Source of the DNA: Arthrobacter sp. DWC3
GTDB lineage: Bacteria; Actinomycetota; Actinomycetes; Actinomycetales; Micrococcaceae
DNA: 64,000 bases
Assembly: GCF_002929375.1 (NCBI RefSeq)
Contig: NZ_PJIP01000006.1
Coordinates: forward strand, 182,709-246,708
Direction of reading: 5' to 3'
The position numbers were made by a program, and so were the translations under genes. Of this stretch, positions 51,462-59,494 are shown one piece after another; within the stretch, counting starts at the first letter, position 1, and each line of letters opens with the position of its first letter. The notes under the pieces were generated by a model. It saw only the letters and a program-made list of their open reading frames with translations, had not been told where the DNA came from and made no database searches.

Positions 51462-51704
51462 ATGCCTGCCAGTCGCCGTCACCGCCCCGGGCTGATCGCC
51501 GCGGCGGGCACCGGTGCACCCGCGTGGTCCCGCACCTCCGCGGATGCCCCCGCGCTGATCCTGCCGCGGGGTCGCGGCGGACGGGAGATGGCACCGCCGG
51601 CGACCCCCGTCCTCGAGAGCCTCGCACGCCTCACCGAACTCCGGGACCGCGGGCTGCTCACGGATGCCGAATTCGCGGCGGCCACGGCCTCCCTCCTGCG
51701 GTAA
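51462..51704 (+). CDS. Small SHOCT-domain protein
   Basis: This 80-residue protein has a disordered basic N-terminus and a C-terminal SHOCT motif (LARLTELRDRGLLTDAEFAA), a short helical oligomerisation element usually placed at protein ends. It follows the DUF6325 gene by 45 bp. It probably assists an oligomeric membrane or stress complex with its neighbours; this is inference. Confidence 0.75.
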   Translation: MPASRRHRPGLIAAAGTGAPAWSRTSADAPALILPRGRGGREMAPPATPVLESLARLTELRDRGLLTDAEFAAATASLLR

Positions 51705-51833
51705 GGCCGCGCATTGTGCGCAGCAACACATTTCCCCTGCACAGGTCCGCATTCAAGTCGAGATATCGGCGAATACGCGATAAGGTCGGAATCTGGGGCT
51801 CACGAATTCATCCGGACAATGCAGGAGAATGAG

Positions 51834-52166
51834 ATGTCACAGCGGGTACAGGTTCATCTGGTCGACGACCTCAATGGCGAAGAAGCACAGGAAACCGTCC
51901 GATTCGGCCTCGACGGCACGAACTACGAAATAGACCTCACCCAGCAGAATGCGGAGTCGCTGCGCGCCGCCCTCGCCGGGTACGTCGACAAGGGGCGCAA
52001 GGCGGGATCCGGCAAGCAGCCGGCCTCCGGCCCGAAGGCACCCTCCCGCTCGAAGCGCGAGGACACCCAGCAGATCCGCCGCTGGGCCCAGGACAACGGC
52101 TACAACCCGAGTTCGCGCGGGCGGATCACGCAGTCGATCATCGACGCCTACAACGAGAGCCGCTGA
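51834..52166 (+). CDS. lsr2: Nucleoid-associated protein Lsr2
   Basis: This 110-residue protein has the Lsr2 dimerisation domain (MSQRVQVHLVDDLNGEEAQE, VRFGLDGTNYEIDLTQQNAE) and a C-terminal DNA-binding domain with RRWAQDNGYNPSSRGRI, whose Arg95-Gly96-Arg97 inserts into the minor groove of AT-rich DNA. Lsr2 is the actinobacterial H-NS analogue, which silences horizontally acquired AT-rich genes. AGGAG precedes the ATG. The upstream 130 bp is markedly richer in A and T than its surroundings, compatible with self-binding. Confidence 0.95.
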   Translation: MSQRVQVHLVDDLNGEEAQETVRFGLDGTNYEIDLTQQNAESLRAALAGYVDKGRKAGSGKQPASGPKAPSRSKREDTQQIRRWAQDNGYNPSSRGRITQSIIDAYNESR

Positions 52167-52183
52167 CCGGGCGCAGGAGACCG

Positions 52184-52489
52184 ATGATCACCGTCCACCT
52201 GCGCTACGAGATCGATGCCGACAAACGCGCCGATTTCGAGGAATACGGCAGGCGCTGGATCCGTCTGGTCGGGAAACTGGGCGGCAATCACCACGGGTAT
52301 TTCCTCCCGAGCGAGGGGGACAGCGATATCGCCTATGCGCTCTTCACGTTTCCCTCGCTCGCGGATTACGAGCGCTATCGCGAGGAGGCGGCGACGGACC
52401 CCGAGTGCGTTGCCGCCTATCGCCTGGCACAGGACAGCAAATGCATCCGCCGGTACGAGCGCCGTTTCCTCGCGCCGATGTTCGGGTAG
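52184..52489 (+). CDS. NIPSNAP-family protein
   Basis: This 101-residue protein has the ferredoxin-like NIPSNAP fold (MITVHLRYEIDADKRADFEE, YGRRWIRLVGKLGGNHHGYF, and IAYALFTFPSLADYERYREE). The biochemical function in bacteria is unknown; related folds are monooxygenases and dimeric alpha-beta barrels. It begins 17 nt after lsr2 with AGGAGA upstream, so it may be translated from the lsr2 message. Confidence 0.85.
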   Translation: MITVHLRYEIDADKRADFEEYGRRWIRLVGKLGGNHHGYFLPSEGDSDIAYALFTFPSLADYERYREEAATDPECVAAYRLAQDSKCIRRYERRFLAPMFG

Positions 52490-52496
52490 GTCCTCG

Positions 52497-52919
52497 CTAG
52501 GGGCACCGCGCCCACGCCACGGCTTCGCAGCCGCTGTCGAAGTACCGTGTCTCGGAGAGGGACTGCTCCAGGAATCCGGCGATCACCCGATCCACGGGTC
52601 CGGTCCCCACGACCGCTGTGCGGCACGTCAGCGAGGCCTCGAGGAGCAGGGCGCGCGCCGGTGGGGCTATCCCCACGAGTCCCTGCAGGTGGACGACGAG
52701 CGGCATCAGATAACCGTCGGACAGTTCGCGGATCGCGTCGTACGCGCCGAGGACGTCGGCCGGCGTCAGCAGCGAGCCTGGCGCCCACCACAGGACGAGC
52801 AGCCCTTCCCGGTACTCCATGCAGTGCTTGCCCGCACAGTGCCGGCGCAGGCCGGGCCCATGCGGTGGACCGGGACAGAGCCGCGATGGCGCAGCCTTCC
52901 CGAGAACGATGTCATTCAC
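52497..52919 (-). CDS. STAS/SpoIIAA-like (DUF7793-type) protein
   Basis: This 140-residue protein has the layout of a small STAS-like family frequent in Micrococcaceae: VNDIVLGKA at the N-terminus, LPLVVHLQGLVGIAPPARAL-type middle (here LMPLVVHLQGLVGIAPPARA) and PVDRVIAGFLEQSLSETRYF near the end. The role is unknown; similar proteins may bind phospholipid or act in partner switching. The GTG at 52919 has CTGGAGG upstream and matches the family start, so it is preferred to the ATG at 52820. It is divergent from the beta-propeller gene. Confidence 0.68.
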   Translation of the reverse strand: MNDIVLGKAAPSRLCPGPPHGPGLRRHCAGKHCMEYREGLLVLWWAPGSLLTPADVLGAYDAIRELSDGYLMPLVVHLQGLVGIAPPARALLLEASLTCRTAVVGTGPVDRVIAGFLEQSLSETRYFDSGCEAVAWARCP

Positions 52920-53117
52920 TCGATGCCTCCAGGACGAACGGATCTTCGCTCCCAGCGACCGAACATCTCCACTCTGGCACGGCCGGAAGACCCGCCCGGC
53001 GAATACGGACAGAAGCGGGTAGTCCTCCCTGTACAAATCGAGTGGTGAGTGGAAGCATCCCGAGTGATCCGCACCACATCGCCGGTCACGGGCCGGTCCG
53101 ACGCCACGGGGGCCGCC

Positions 53118-54224
53118 ATGACAGCACCGGGAACCACGCTCCTCGCCATCGGCACGAAGAAGGGGCTGTGGCTCGCCTCGAGCCCTGATCGGGGCACGTG
53201 GACGCTGTCCGAGCCGAAGTTCCTCATGGAGGAGATCCCCAGCGTGGGCATCGATACCCGCGGCGGGCACACACGCCTGTTCGCGGGCCGGATGTCGTGG
53301 CACTTCGGACCGTGCATCGCCCACTCCGACGACCTCGGCGAGACCTGGACCGAGCCGCAGGAGGGAAGCCTCCGCTTCGGACCGGACGAGGGAGTGGCCC
53401 TGGAGCGCGTCTGGCAGATCCAGCCCGACGCCGAGTCCCGCCCCGGCGTCGTCTGGGCGGGGTGCCAGCCCATCTCGGTCTGGAAGTCCACCGACCACGG
53501 GGAGACCTTCGAACTCAACCGCGGCCTGTGGGACCACCCTCACCGCAGCGAGTGGGGTGCCGGCTTCGGCGGGGCGGCCGCCCACACCGTGCTGCCCAGT
53601 CCCGCGGACGACACCCTGCACGTCGCGATGAGCACGGGGGGCGTGTACCGCTCGGACGACGGCGGGGCGTCCTGGCAGCCACGGAACAAGGGCATCAGTG
53701 CCTACTTCATGCCCGACCCCGACCCGGAGTTCGGGCAGTGCGTGCACAAGGTGGCCCGTGACGCCGTGGACCCCGACCGCCTGTTCGCCCAGAACCACCA
53801 CGGTGTCTACACGAGCTCCGATCGCGGGGACTCCTGGCAGTCCATCGCCGACGGCCTGCCCGCCGACTTCGGCTTCGTGATGCTCACCCACCCCCACCGC
53901 AGCGGCACGGCCTGGGTCATCCCGCTCAAGGCGGACGGCGAGCGCATCCCGCCCGAGGGCCGCCTGCAGGTCCACCGGACGGACGACGGCGGCGCCTCCT
54001 GGGACGCGAGCGACACCGGCCTGCCGCGGGCGGAGTACAACGCAGTGCTGCGCGACGCCGCGTGCGTCGACACCGCGGAGACCCCCGGGGTCTACTTCGG
54101 GACGCGCGGCGGGACCGTCTACGCGAGCGCCGACGAGGGCCGCACCTTCCGGGAGGTGGCCCGGAACCTCCCGGACGTGCTCTCGGTCCGCGCCGCCGTC
54201 GTCCCCACCGTCGTCCCTGCGTGA
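53118..54224 (+). CDS. BNR/sialidase-like beta-propeller protein
   Basis: This 368-residue protein has several BNR/Asp-box repeats (SDDLGETW, STDHGETFELN, SDDGGASWQP, SSDRGDSWQS, TDDGGASWDA, SADEGRTFRE), six or so blades of a sialidase-like propeller. It begins TLLAIGTKKGLWLAS and has no signal peptide, so it is cytosolic, and the catalytic residues of true sialidases are not evident. Its stop overlaps the start of the MoaD/ThiS-like gene (GTGA). This pairing recurs in actinobacteria as far as I recall, but its job is not known to me. Confidence 0.83.
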   Translation: MTAPGTTLLAIGTKKGLWLASSPDRGTWTLSEPKFLMEEIPSVGIDTRGGHTRLFAGRMSWHFGPCIAHSDDLGETWTEPQEGSLRFGPDEGVALERVWQIQPDAESRPGVVWAGCQPISVWKSTDHGETFELNRGLWDHPHRSEWGAGFGGAAAHTVLPSPADDTLHVAMSTGGVYRSDDGGASWQPRNKGISAYFMPDPDPEFGQCVHKVARDAVDPDRLFAQNHHGVYTSSDRGDSWQSIADGLPADFGFVMLTHPHRSGTAWVIPLKADGERIPPEGRLQVHRTDDGGASWDASDTGLPRAEYNAVLRDAACVDTAETPGVYFGTRGGTVYASADEGRTFREVARNLPDVLSVRAAVVPTVVPA

Positions 54225-54568
54225 TCGGCTCCGCGATGACCGCCACCAACCCGGCGACGAACCCGGCGACGAACCCGGCGACGAACCCCGTGACCGTCCT
54301 CATCCCGACGCTCCTGCGCCCCTACGTCGACGGGCGGAGCGAGGTCAGCATGGACCTGCCCGGACGCCGTGACGTCTGCTCCCTGCTGGACAGCCTGGGC
54401 GAGGGACGACCCCTGCTCGAGCAGCGCATCCGCGAGGAGACCGGCGCCCTGAGGCGCTACGTGAACATCTACGTGGACGGCGAGGACGTGCGCCGCCTGG
54501 ACGGGCTCGGCACGGCGGTCCCGGCGGGGGCGACCGTCATGATCGTGCAGTCCGTCGCCGGCGGCTAG
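54221..54568 (+). CDS. MoaD/ThiS-family ubiquitin-like protein
   Basis: This 115-residue protein has a beta-grasp fold (VTVLIPTLLRPYVDGRSEVS, YVNIYVDGEDVRRLDGLGTA) and ends VAGG, the diglycine tail that is adenylated and thiocarboxylated in sulfur-carrier proteins. An ATNP-type repeat precedes the fold. The GTG at 54221 overlaps the preceding stop by 4 nt; the ATG at 54236 is the alternative. No moaE, thiG or E1-like activating gene is in the window, so the pathway is undetermined. Confidence 0.85.
   Translation: MIGSAMTATNPATNPATNPATNPVTVLIPTLLRPYVDGRSEVSMDLPGRRDVCSLLDSLGEGRPLLEQRIREETGALRRYVNIYVDGEDVRRLDGLGTAVPAGATVMIVQSVAGG
54248..54283 (+). repeat. 12-bp tandem repeat inside the MoaD/ThiS gene
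   Basis: AACCCGGCGACG is repeated three times without change, followed by a partial fourth unit, encoding Asn-Pro-Ala-Thr repeats before the beta-grasp fold. Because 12 is a multiple of three, slippage would vary linker length without breaking the frame. Confidence 0.85.
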
Positions 54569-54582
54569 GGGTGGGACACCGC

Positions 54583-54598
54583 GTAACCCAGAGTTAAC
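54583..54598 (+). promoter_or_regulatory. Possible GlnR-like nitrogen box upstream of amtB
   Basis: GTAAC-N6-TTAAC resembles one a-b unit of the actinobacterial GlnR box (gTnAc-N6-GaAAc). It lies about 143-158 bp before amtB and just after the MoaD/ThiS stop. The second half-unit deviates at its first base, and no second unit is clear. Confidence 0.4.
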
Positions 54599-54740
54599 GG
54601 CACCCGCCCGGTCCCGAAATATGGCGCTGCCTACCATTGCTGAGCGCGGCGTGCCACCCCCGGTCCAGCACCCGGCCGGGTGCCCTCCCGGCTCAGTCCC
54701 GTCCGGCACGCGCAAGCGCCATCACGGAAAAGGACTTCCC

Positions 54741-56027
54741 ATGGACTCTGGAAACGTCGCCTGGATTCTCGCAAGCGCCGCGCTCGTCTGTCTGATGATC
54801 CCGGCACTGGCCCTGTTCTACGGAGGAATGGTGGGCTCCCGCCGCATCCTCAACATGATGATGATGTGCTTCGGCGGGGCCAGCCTCGTCGCGGTGCTGT
54901 GGGCCCTCTTCGGCTACTCGATGGCCTTCGGCAACTCGATCGGCGGGCTCGGGCTGATCGGGGACGTCACCGAGTACGCCGGCATGGGCCAGCTGCTCGC
55001 CGAGGACCCGTCCGCCTCGATCCCGCCGATCCTCTTCGCAGCCTTCCAGCTCTTCTTCGCCTGCGTGACGACGGCGCTCGTGGCAGGTGCCGCCGCGGGC
55101 CGCATGAAGTTCGGCGCGTGGATGATCTTCGCGGGTGTCTGGGCCACGCTGGTGTACTTCCCGATCGCGCACTGGGTCTTCGCCTTCAGTTCGGAGGACG
55201 GCTCGGTGGTGGGCGGCTGGATCGCCAACAACCTGGGCGCCATCGACTTCGCCGGCGGCCTGGCCGTCCACATGAACGCAGGCATCGCAGCCCTCGCCCT
55301 CTCGCTCGTGCTCGGCCGCAGCCACGGCTGGCCGAAGGTGGACCACGCCAAGCCGCACAGCCGTCCGCTCGTGCTCGTGGGCGCCGGCCTGCTGTGGGTC
55401 GGCTGGTTCGGCTTCAACGCCGGTTCCGCGCTCTCCGCGGGGCAGTCCGCGTCCGTGGTGTTCCTCAACACCGCCGTCGCGGCATCGGCCGGGCTGCTCG
55501 CCTGGGCCCTCGTGGAGCGCATCCGCAACGGCGCCGCGACCAGCATGGGTGCCGCCTCCGGCCTCGTCTCGGCCCTCGTGGCCATCACGCCCGCCTGTGG
55601 TGCCGTCAGCCCCATGGGCGCTCTGGCCATCGGGGCGATCGCGGGAGCCGTGTGCTCGCTCGCGATCGAGCTCAAGTTCCGCCTCGGCTTCGACGACTCG
55701 CTGGACGTGGTCGGCGTGCACCTCATCGGCGGCATCCTCGGGACCCTGCTGATCGGCCTCTTCGCCACGCCGGACGCCCCGAACGGCGTGGCCGGAGCGT
55801 TCTACGGCGGAGGGCTCGAACTGCTCGGCATCCAGGCGCTCGCGACCGTCGCCGTGCTGGTCTACTCCTTCGTGGTCACCTGGGTGATCGCCCAGGTGAT
55901 CCAGCGGACCATCGGTCTGCGGATCGAACAGGAGGACGAACTGCGCGGCATCGACATCGCCGCCCACTCGGAGTTCGCCTACCTGACCGACGAGGATCCC
56001 GTGGACCTCGGGGCACCCCGCAAGTAG
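54741..56027 (+). CDS. amtB: Ammonium transporter
   Basis: This 428-residue Amt protein has eleven transmembrane helices. The signature regions read WILASAALVCLMIPALALFY near the start, DFAGGLAVHMNAGIAALALS (twin-His pore region, first His) and DVVGVHLIGGILGTLLIGLF (second pore His). The C-terminal tail (RTIGLRIEQEDELRGIDIAA) has the conserved regulatory form. It is a single gene with no glnK beside it. AAAGGA precedes the ATG and a long perfect palindrome ends the transcript. Confidence 0.95.
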   Translation: MDSGNVAWILASAALVCLMIPALALFYGGMVGSRRILNMMMMCFGGASLVAVLWALFGYSMAFGNSIGGLGLIGDVTEYAGMGQLLAEDPSASIPPILFAAFQLFFACVTTALVAGAAAGRMKFGAWMIFAGVWATLVYFPIAHWVFAFSSEDGSVVGGWIANNLGAIDFAGGLAVHMNAGIAALALSLVLGRSHGWPKVDHAKPHSRPLVLVGAGLLWVGWFGFNAGSALSAGQSASVVFLNTAVAASAGLLAWALVERIRNGAATSMGAASGLVSALVAITPACGAVSPMGALAIGAIAGAVCSLAIELKFRLGFDDSLDVVGVHLIGGILGTLLIGLFATPDAPNGVAGAFYGGGLELLGIQALATVAVLVYSFVVTWVIAQVIQRTIGLRIEQEDELRGIDIAAHSEFAYLTDEDPVDLGAPRK

Positions 56028-56039
56028 CCCGCACACCAC

Positions 56040-56078
56040 CAGCAGACCGCCCGACGTCGGACGTCGGGCGGTCTGCTG
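56040..56078. terminator. Very strong bidirectional terminator of amtB
   Basis: Two perfect 19-bp arms, at 56040-56058 and 56060-56078, face each other around a single central base; the middle reads CCCGACGTCGGACGTCGGG. It sits 13 bp after the amtB stop and before the convergent acetyltransferase gene. A shorter second copy of part of the right arm (GTCGGGCGGTC) follows at about 56082. Confidence 0.85.
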
Positions 56079-56124
56079 TACTGTCGGGCGGTCCGCCGTG
56101 CTGCGGTGTCGCGAAGCGCCTGGA

Positions 56125-56496
56125 TCAGAGCCGCAGGGCGCTCAACCGCTCGAGGGCGTCGCCGGGCCCTACCGCGGTGATGCCGTGAGTCCGCGCCCAG
56201 GCCGCCAGCTCCTCCGTGATGGCCTGCGAGACGCCGGACCACCGGGCGTACGGGAGCACGTAGATGGAATCGACGTCGGCGCGCCCCGCGTCGACGAGCC
56301 GCAGCCCGCCGCAGCCGACGGGCTGCCCGGTGGCCAGTTCGTAGGCGATGAGGAAGACGGCGATACCGGCTCCGTCGTCCGCGGTGGGGAGGGGCGCGGG
56401 CGACCCGCCGCGGTCGTTCTCCGCGCGCAGTGCCTCACGCAGCCCCACGGCCACCGGGTTGGTCCAGGGGACGTACCTGACCCTCAGCGTCTGCAT
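56125..56496 (-). CDS. GNAT-like acetyltransferase, short form
   Basis: This 123-residue protein has the central GNAT strands (GIAVFLIAYELATGQPVGCG and GLRLVDAGRADVDSIYVLPY) and a motif A written ARWSGVSQAITEELAAWART. The usual RxxGxG/A phosphate loop is degenerate (RWSGVS). It is shorter than typical members, so activity is uncertain. AGGAGG precedes the ATG. It is divergent from the HxlR regulator at 56656. Confidence 0.72.
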   Translation of the reverse strand: MQTLRVRYVPWTNPVAVGLREALRAENDRGGSPAPLPTADDGAGIAVFLIAYELATGQPVGCGGLRLVDAGRADVDSIYVLPYARWSGVSQAITEELAAWARTHGITAVGPGDALERLSALRL

Positions 56497-56655
56497 GGCA
56501 GCCTCCTGTGGAAGTGATGTGCTTCCCAACGCTAGGGCGCAGGGGTTTCGGCAGCGTTTCCACCCGCATAACTTCGTGTACACCCTTGCCCCGGACGCCG
56601 CGCGCGGATCACCGCACTGTGGCTTTCCTGGAGAAAGCGCCATAGCCTGATCCCC

Positions 56656-57153
56656 ATGCCCCTGCGATCCGACTGGTCCGACAGCCAGTGCCCCCTCGCT
56701 CGCGGACTCGAGGTCCTCGGCGATCCGTGGACCCTCCTCGTGCTGCGGGAGGTCTTCTTCGGCCATACCCGGTTCGAGGACCTCCGCACCCATACCGGCA
56801 TCGCCGAGAGCGTGCTCAGCAAGCGCCTCTCCACGCTCACCGGGCACGGGCTGCTGGCCCGGACCCCCTACCGGGACGCCTCCGGCAGGACACGGCACGA
56901 GTACCGCCTGACGGACACAGGAGAGGGCACCCTGCCCGTCCTGAACGCCATGATCCTGTTCGCCGAGGAGCACCTGCAGGCGCCCTCCGCCACGGCCCAC
57001 ATGCAGATCATCCACTCACCCTGCGGCCACGCGACGGAGAGCGCCGACCGCTGCGACGCCTGCGGCGAGGGCCTCACGCCGGCCACGACGGCCTGGGTGA
57101 GCTCCGCCCGCTCGGGCCGCCCGGTCCCCCTGGCGACGGCGGCCGTTCGGTGA
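56656..57153 (+). CDS. HxlR-family transcriptional regulator
   Basis: This 165-residue protein has an HxlR winged helix (CPLARGLEVLGDPWTLLVLR, then SVLSKRLSTLTGHGLLART) with the redox-type Cys near the N-terminus (SQCPLAR). It also carries a C-terminal extension HSPCGHATESADRCDACGEG that looks like a zinc knuckle (CGH...CxxC). It overlaps the following MFS gene by 4 nt, so it probably controls that exporter in the same transcript. Confidence 0.88.
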   Translation: MPLRSDWSDSQCPLARGLEVLGDPWTLLVLREVFFGHTRFEDLRTHTGIAESVLSKRLSTLTGHGLLARTPYRDASGRTRHEYRLTDTGEGTLPVLNAMILFAEEHLQAPSATAHMQIIHSPCGHATESADRCDACGEGLTPATTAWVSSARSGRPVPLATAAVR

Positions 57154-58499
57154 GTGACGGCGGCCGTCCGATGACCGCCGTCAGCGCGGCCACCCGGCGG
57201 CACCGGCGGGTCCACCCGGCGTGGATCGTCGCCGCGGTGGCCTTCCTCACCCTCGTGGGAGCGGCCGGTTTCCGTGCCGCCCCGTCCGTCCTCATGGTGC
57301 CGCTCGAGCAGGAATTCGGCTGGTCCCGCGGCATCCTGTCCCTGGCCGTCGGCATCAACCTCGTCCTCTTCGGGCTCACGGCGCCGTTCGCGGCGGCGCT
57401 GATGGAGCGGTTCGGCATCCGGCGGGTCACCTCGCTCGCGCTGCTGGTCATCGGCGCGGGCAGCGCCCTCACGGTCCTCGTGCGCGAGCCCTGGCAGATC
57501 CTGCTCACGTGGGGCGTCCTGATCGGGCTGGGTACGGGGAGCATAGCCCTCGTGTTCGCGGCGACGGTCGCCTCCACCTGGTTCGTGCGGCGTCGCGGCC
57601 TCGTGGTCGGGATCCTGACGGCCGGCAGCGCCGCGGGCCAGCTGGTGTTCCTGCCCGTGATGGCCGCCCTGGTGGAGACCGCGACCTGGCGCATCGCATC
57701 CCTGGTCATCGCCGCGGGGGCGCTCGCGGTCATCCCGCTCGTACTCGTGTGGCTGCACGACTCACCCGCCGACGTCGGCGCCCGGCCCTACGGGGAGTCT
57801 CCCGGGGACGCACCTCCGGCCCCCGGCGCTGCACCACGGACCAACGCCGCCGTCCGCGCGCTGCGTGCCCTCCGCGCCGCCTCGCACCATCGCACATTCT
57901 GGGCGCTCGCCGGCGGCTTCGCGATCTGCGGGGCCACCACGAACGGACTGATCGGCACGCACTTCATCCCGTCCGCGCACGATCACGGCATGGCGACCAC
58001 GACGGCTGCCGGCCTCCTCGCCGTCGTGGGGGTCTTCGACATCGTGGGGACCATCGCCTCCGGGTGGCTCACCGACCGGTACGACCCCAAGGTGCTCCTC
58101 GCCGTCTACTACCTGTTCCGCGGGATCAGCCTGTTCGTGCTGCCGGCGCTGCTCGCGGCGACGGTGCAGCCGCCGATGGTCATCTTCATCGTCATCTACG
58201 GGCTCGACTGGGTGGCCACGGTGCCGCCGACCGTCGCGCTCTGCCGCTCGGCCTTCGGTGCCGACGGCGCGCTCGTCTTCGGATGGGTGTTCGCCGCACA
58301 CCAGCTCGGTGCGGCAGCCGCGGCCATGGGTGCGGGCCTCATCCGGGACACCAGCGGCGAGTACACGATCGCGTGGTTCGGAGCCGTGGCCGCCCTCCTC
58401 ACGTTCCTCGTCCGGCGGGACACCGCGGAGGATCCCGCCACACCGGCGCCCGTCGGCGGCACCCGGGAGGCCGGTGCGGGCACCCGCTCCGGCCACTGA
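57150..58499 (+). CDS. MFS transporter (monocarboxylate/OxlT-like)
   Basis: This 12-helix transporter of about 449 residues has FGWSRGILSLAVGINLVLFG and AALMERFGIRRVTSLALLVI in the first half and GWLTDRYDPKVLLAVYYLFR in the second, the pattern of the MCT/OxlT-like MFS subgroup. The substrate is unknown. The GTG at 57150 overlaps the HxlR stop (GTGA) and suggests coupling; the ATG at 57171 is an equally possible start. It forms a unit with the HxlR regulator. Confidence 0.88.
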   Translation: MSDGGRPMTAVSAATRRHRRVHPAWIVAAVAFLTLVGAAGFRAAPSVLMVPLEQEFGWSRGILSLAVGINLVLFGLTAPFAAALMERFGIRRVTSLALLVIGAGSALTVLVREPWQILLTWGVLIGLGTGSIALVFAATVASTWFVRRRGLVVGILTAGSAAGQLVFLPVMAALVETATWRIASLVIAAGALAVIPLVLVWLHDSPADVGARPYGESPGDAPPAPGAAPRTNAAVRALRALRAASHHRTFWALAGGFAICGATTNGLIGTHFIPSAHDHGMATTTAAGLLAVVGVFDIVGTIASGWLTDRYDPKVLLAVYYLFRGISLFVLPALLAATVQPPMVIFIVIYGLDWVATVPPTVALCRSAFGADGALVFGWVFAAHQLGAAAAAMGAGLIRDTSGEYTIAWFGAVAALLTFLVRRDTAEDPATPAPVGGTREAGAGTRSGH

Positions 58500-58600
58500 C
58501 CTCCGGCCCGGCGGCCCAGGGAGGACGCCGGGGAGGACGCCGGGGATCGTTACGCTACGGGAAGGAGCATCGCAGCAGGCAGCACGGGAGGCGGCACGGC

Positions 58601-59218
58601 ATGACGGACCAGAAGGAGCAGGGGCTACGCCGGCGCAAGCAGGCGGCGACGGCCCTCGGCATCGAGCGGAGCGCCGTCGCCCTGGTCCTCGAACACGGGC
58701 TGGATGCCGTGACCGTGGACATGATCTGCGCCGCGAGCGGCGTCTCGCAACGCACCTTCTTCAACTACTACAGGACCAAGGATGCCGCCATCCTGGGCGC
58801 CGAGCCCGCCCGGCTCGACGAGGAACTCGTCCGCGAGTTCCTCGTCTCCGAGTCCCCCGACCTGCTCGGCGAGCTGGTCGCCCTCCTGATGCCGATGGCG
58901 CCCGTGGACACCGGCAACAGGGAACTGATCGAGGACCGCATGCGGATCATCGCCCGGACGCCGTCCCTGCGGCAGAAGGAGATGGAACGCCTGTCCGGGA
59001 CGTTCGAGGAACTCGCGGAGGTCCTCTACCTCCGGCTCCGCCGGTCCGCACCCGCGGGCGAGGCGGCCGAGGAGACCCGGCGGCAGAGCACGCTGATCGC
59101 GCACCTCATGCCCGGGATCCTCCGGTACGTCCTCGAGCAGGGCGGGGACGGGCCCGCGGCCGGCGAGATCGGCGCACTCCTCGTCCCGGCCCTGAAGCGG
59201 CTCCTGCCCGGCCCGTAG
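58601..59218 (+). CDS. TetR-family transcriptional regulator
   Basis: This 205-residue protein has a TetR helix-turn-helix (AVALVLEHGLDAVTVDMICA, SGVSQRTFFNYYRTKD) and a C-terminal ligand/dimer domain. The NYYRTKD form is common in the subgroup controlling efflux in actinobacteria. It lies 101 bp after the MFS gene and could control it as well as itself. GGGAGG precedes the ATG. Confidence 0.88.
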   Translation: MTDQKEQGLRRRKQAATALGIERSAVALVLEHGLDAVTVDMICAASGVSQRTFFNYYRTKDAAILGAEPARLDEELVREFLVSESPDLLGELVALLMPMAPVDTGNRELIEDRMRIIARTPSLRQKEMERLSGTFEELAEVLYLRLRRSAPAGEAAEETRRQSTLIAHLMPGILRYVLEQGGDGPAAGEIGALLVPALKRLLPGP

Positions 59219-59301
59219 CGCGCCGCGACAGCCGGTAGGCACGGGGACGCGGGCATCCTAGACTGGCCTCGGGCCGGGCAGGAACCCCGGAACCGGCCTC
59301 G

Positions 59302-59487
59302 ATGGGACCAGCAGTGACCTCCCGCACGTCCTTCGTGGATGACGAGCTCCTCGGCCTCGAGGAGCGGGAGCAGCGTGCCCTGCGGTTCCTCGACGCCTTC
59401 CCCTCGGCCCAGGCGCGGGAAGCGTACCGGCGGGCGGCCTTCGACCTGCTGGTGTACCGGCTCGGCCATCAGCGGGCTCCCCGCTAG
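59302..59487 (+). CDS. Small hypothetical protein
   Basis: This 61-residue, highly charged helical protein (FVDDELLGLEEREQRALRFL, AREAYRRAAFDLLVYRLGHQ) is preceded by TAGACT at 59257-59262, a possible -10. No clear ribosome binding site is present. It has the codon bias of its neighbours and no overlap with other genes. The family is unknown. Reality of the gene is moderately likely. Confidence 0.5.
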   Translation: MGPAVTSRTSFVDDELLGLEEREQRALRFLDAFPSAQAREAYRRAAFDLLVYRLGHQRAPR

Positions 59488-59494
59488 GGCAGGA

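Noticed and set aside
52820-52919. ATG 52820 as the start of the STAS-like protein
   Set aside because: The GTG at 52919 has a strong ribosome binding site and restores the family N-terminus VNDIVLGKA.
54221-54568. Molybdopterin or thiamine synthesis locus from the MoaD/ThiS fold
   Set aside because: No other gene of either pathway is in the window; the fold alone does not decide the pathway.
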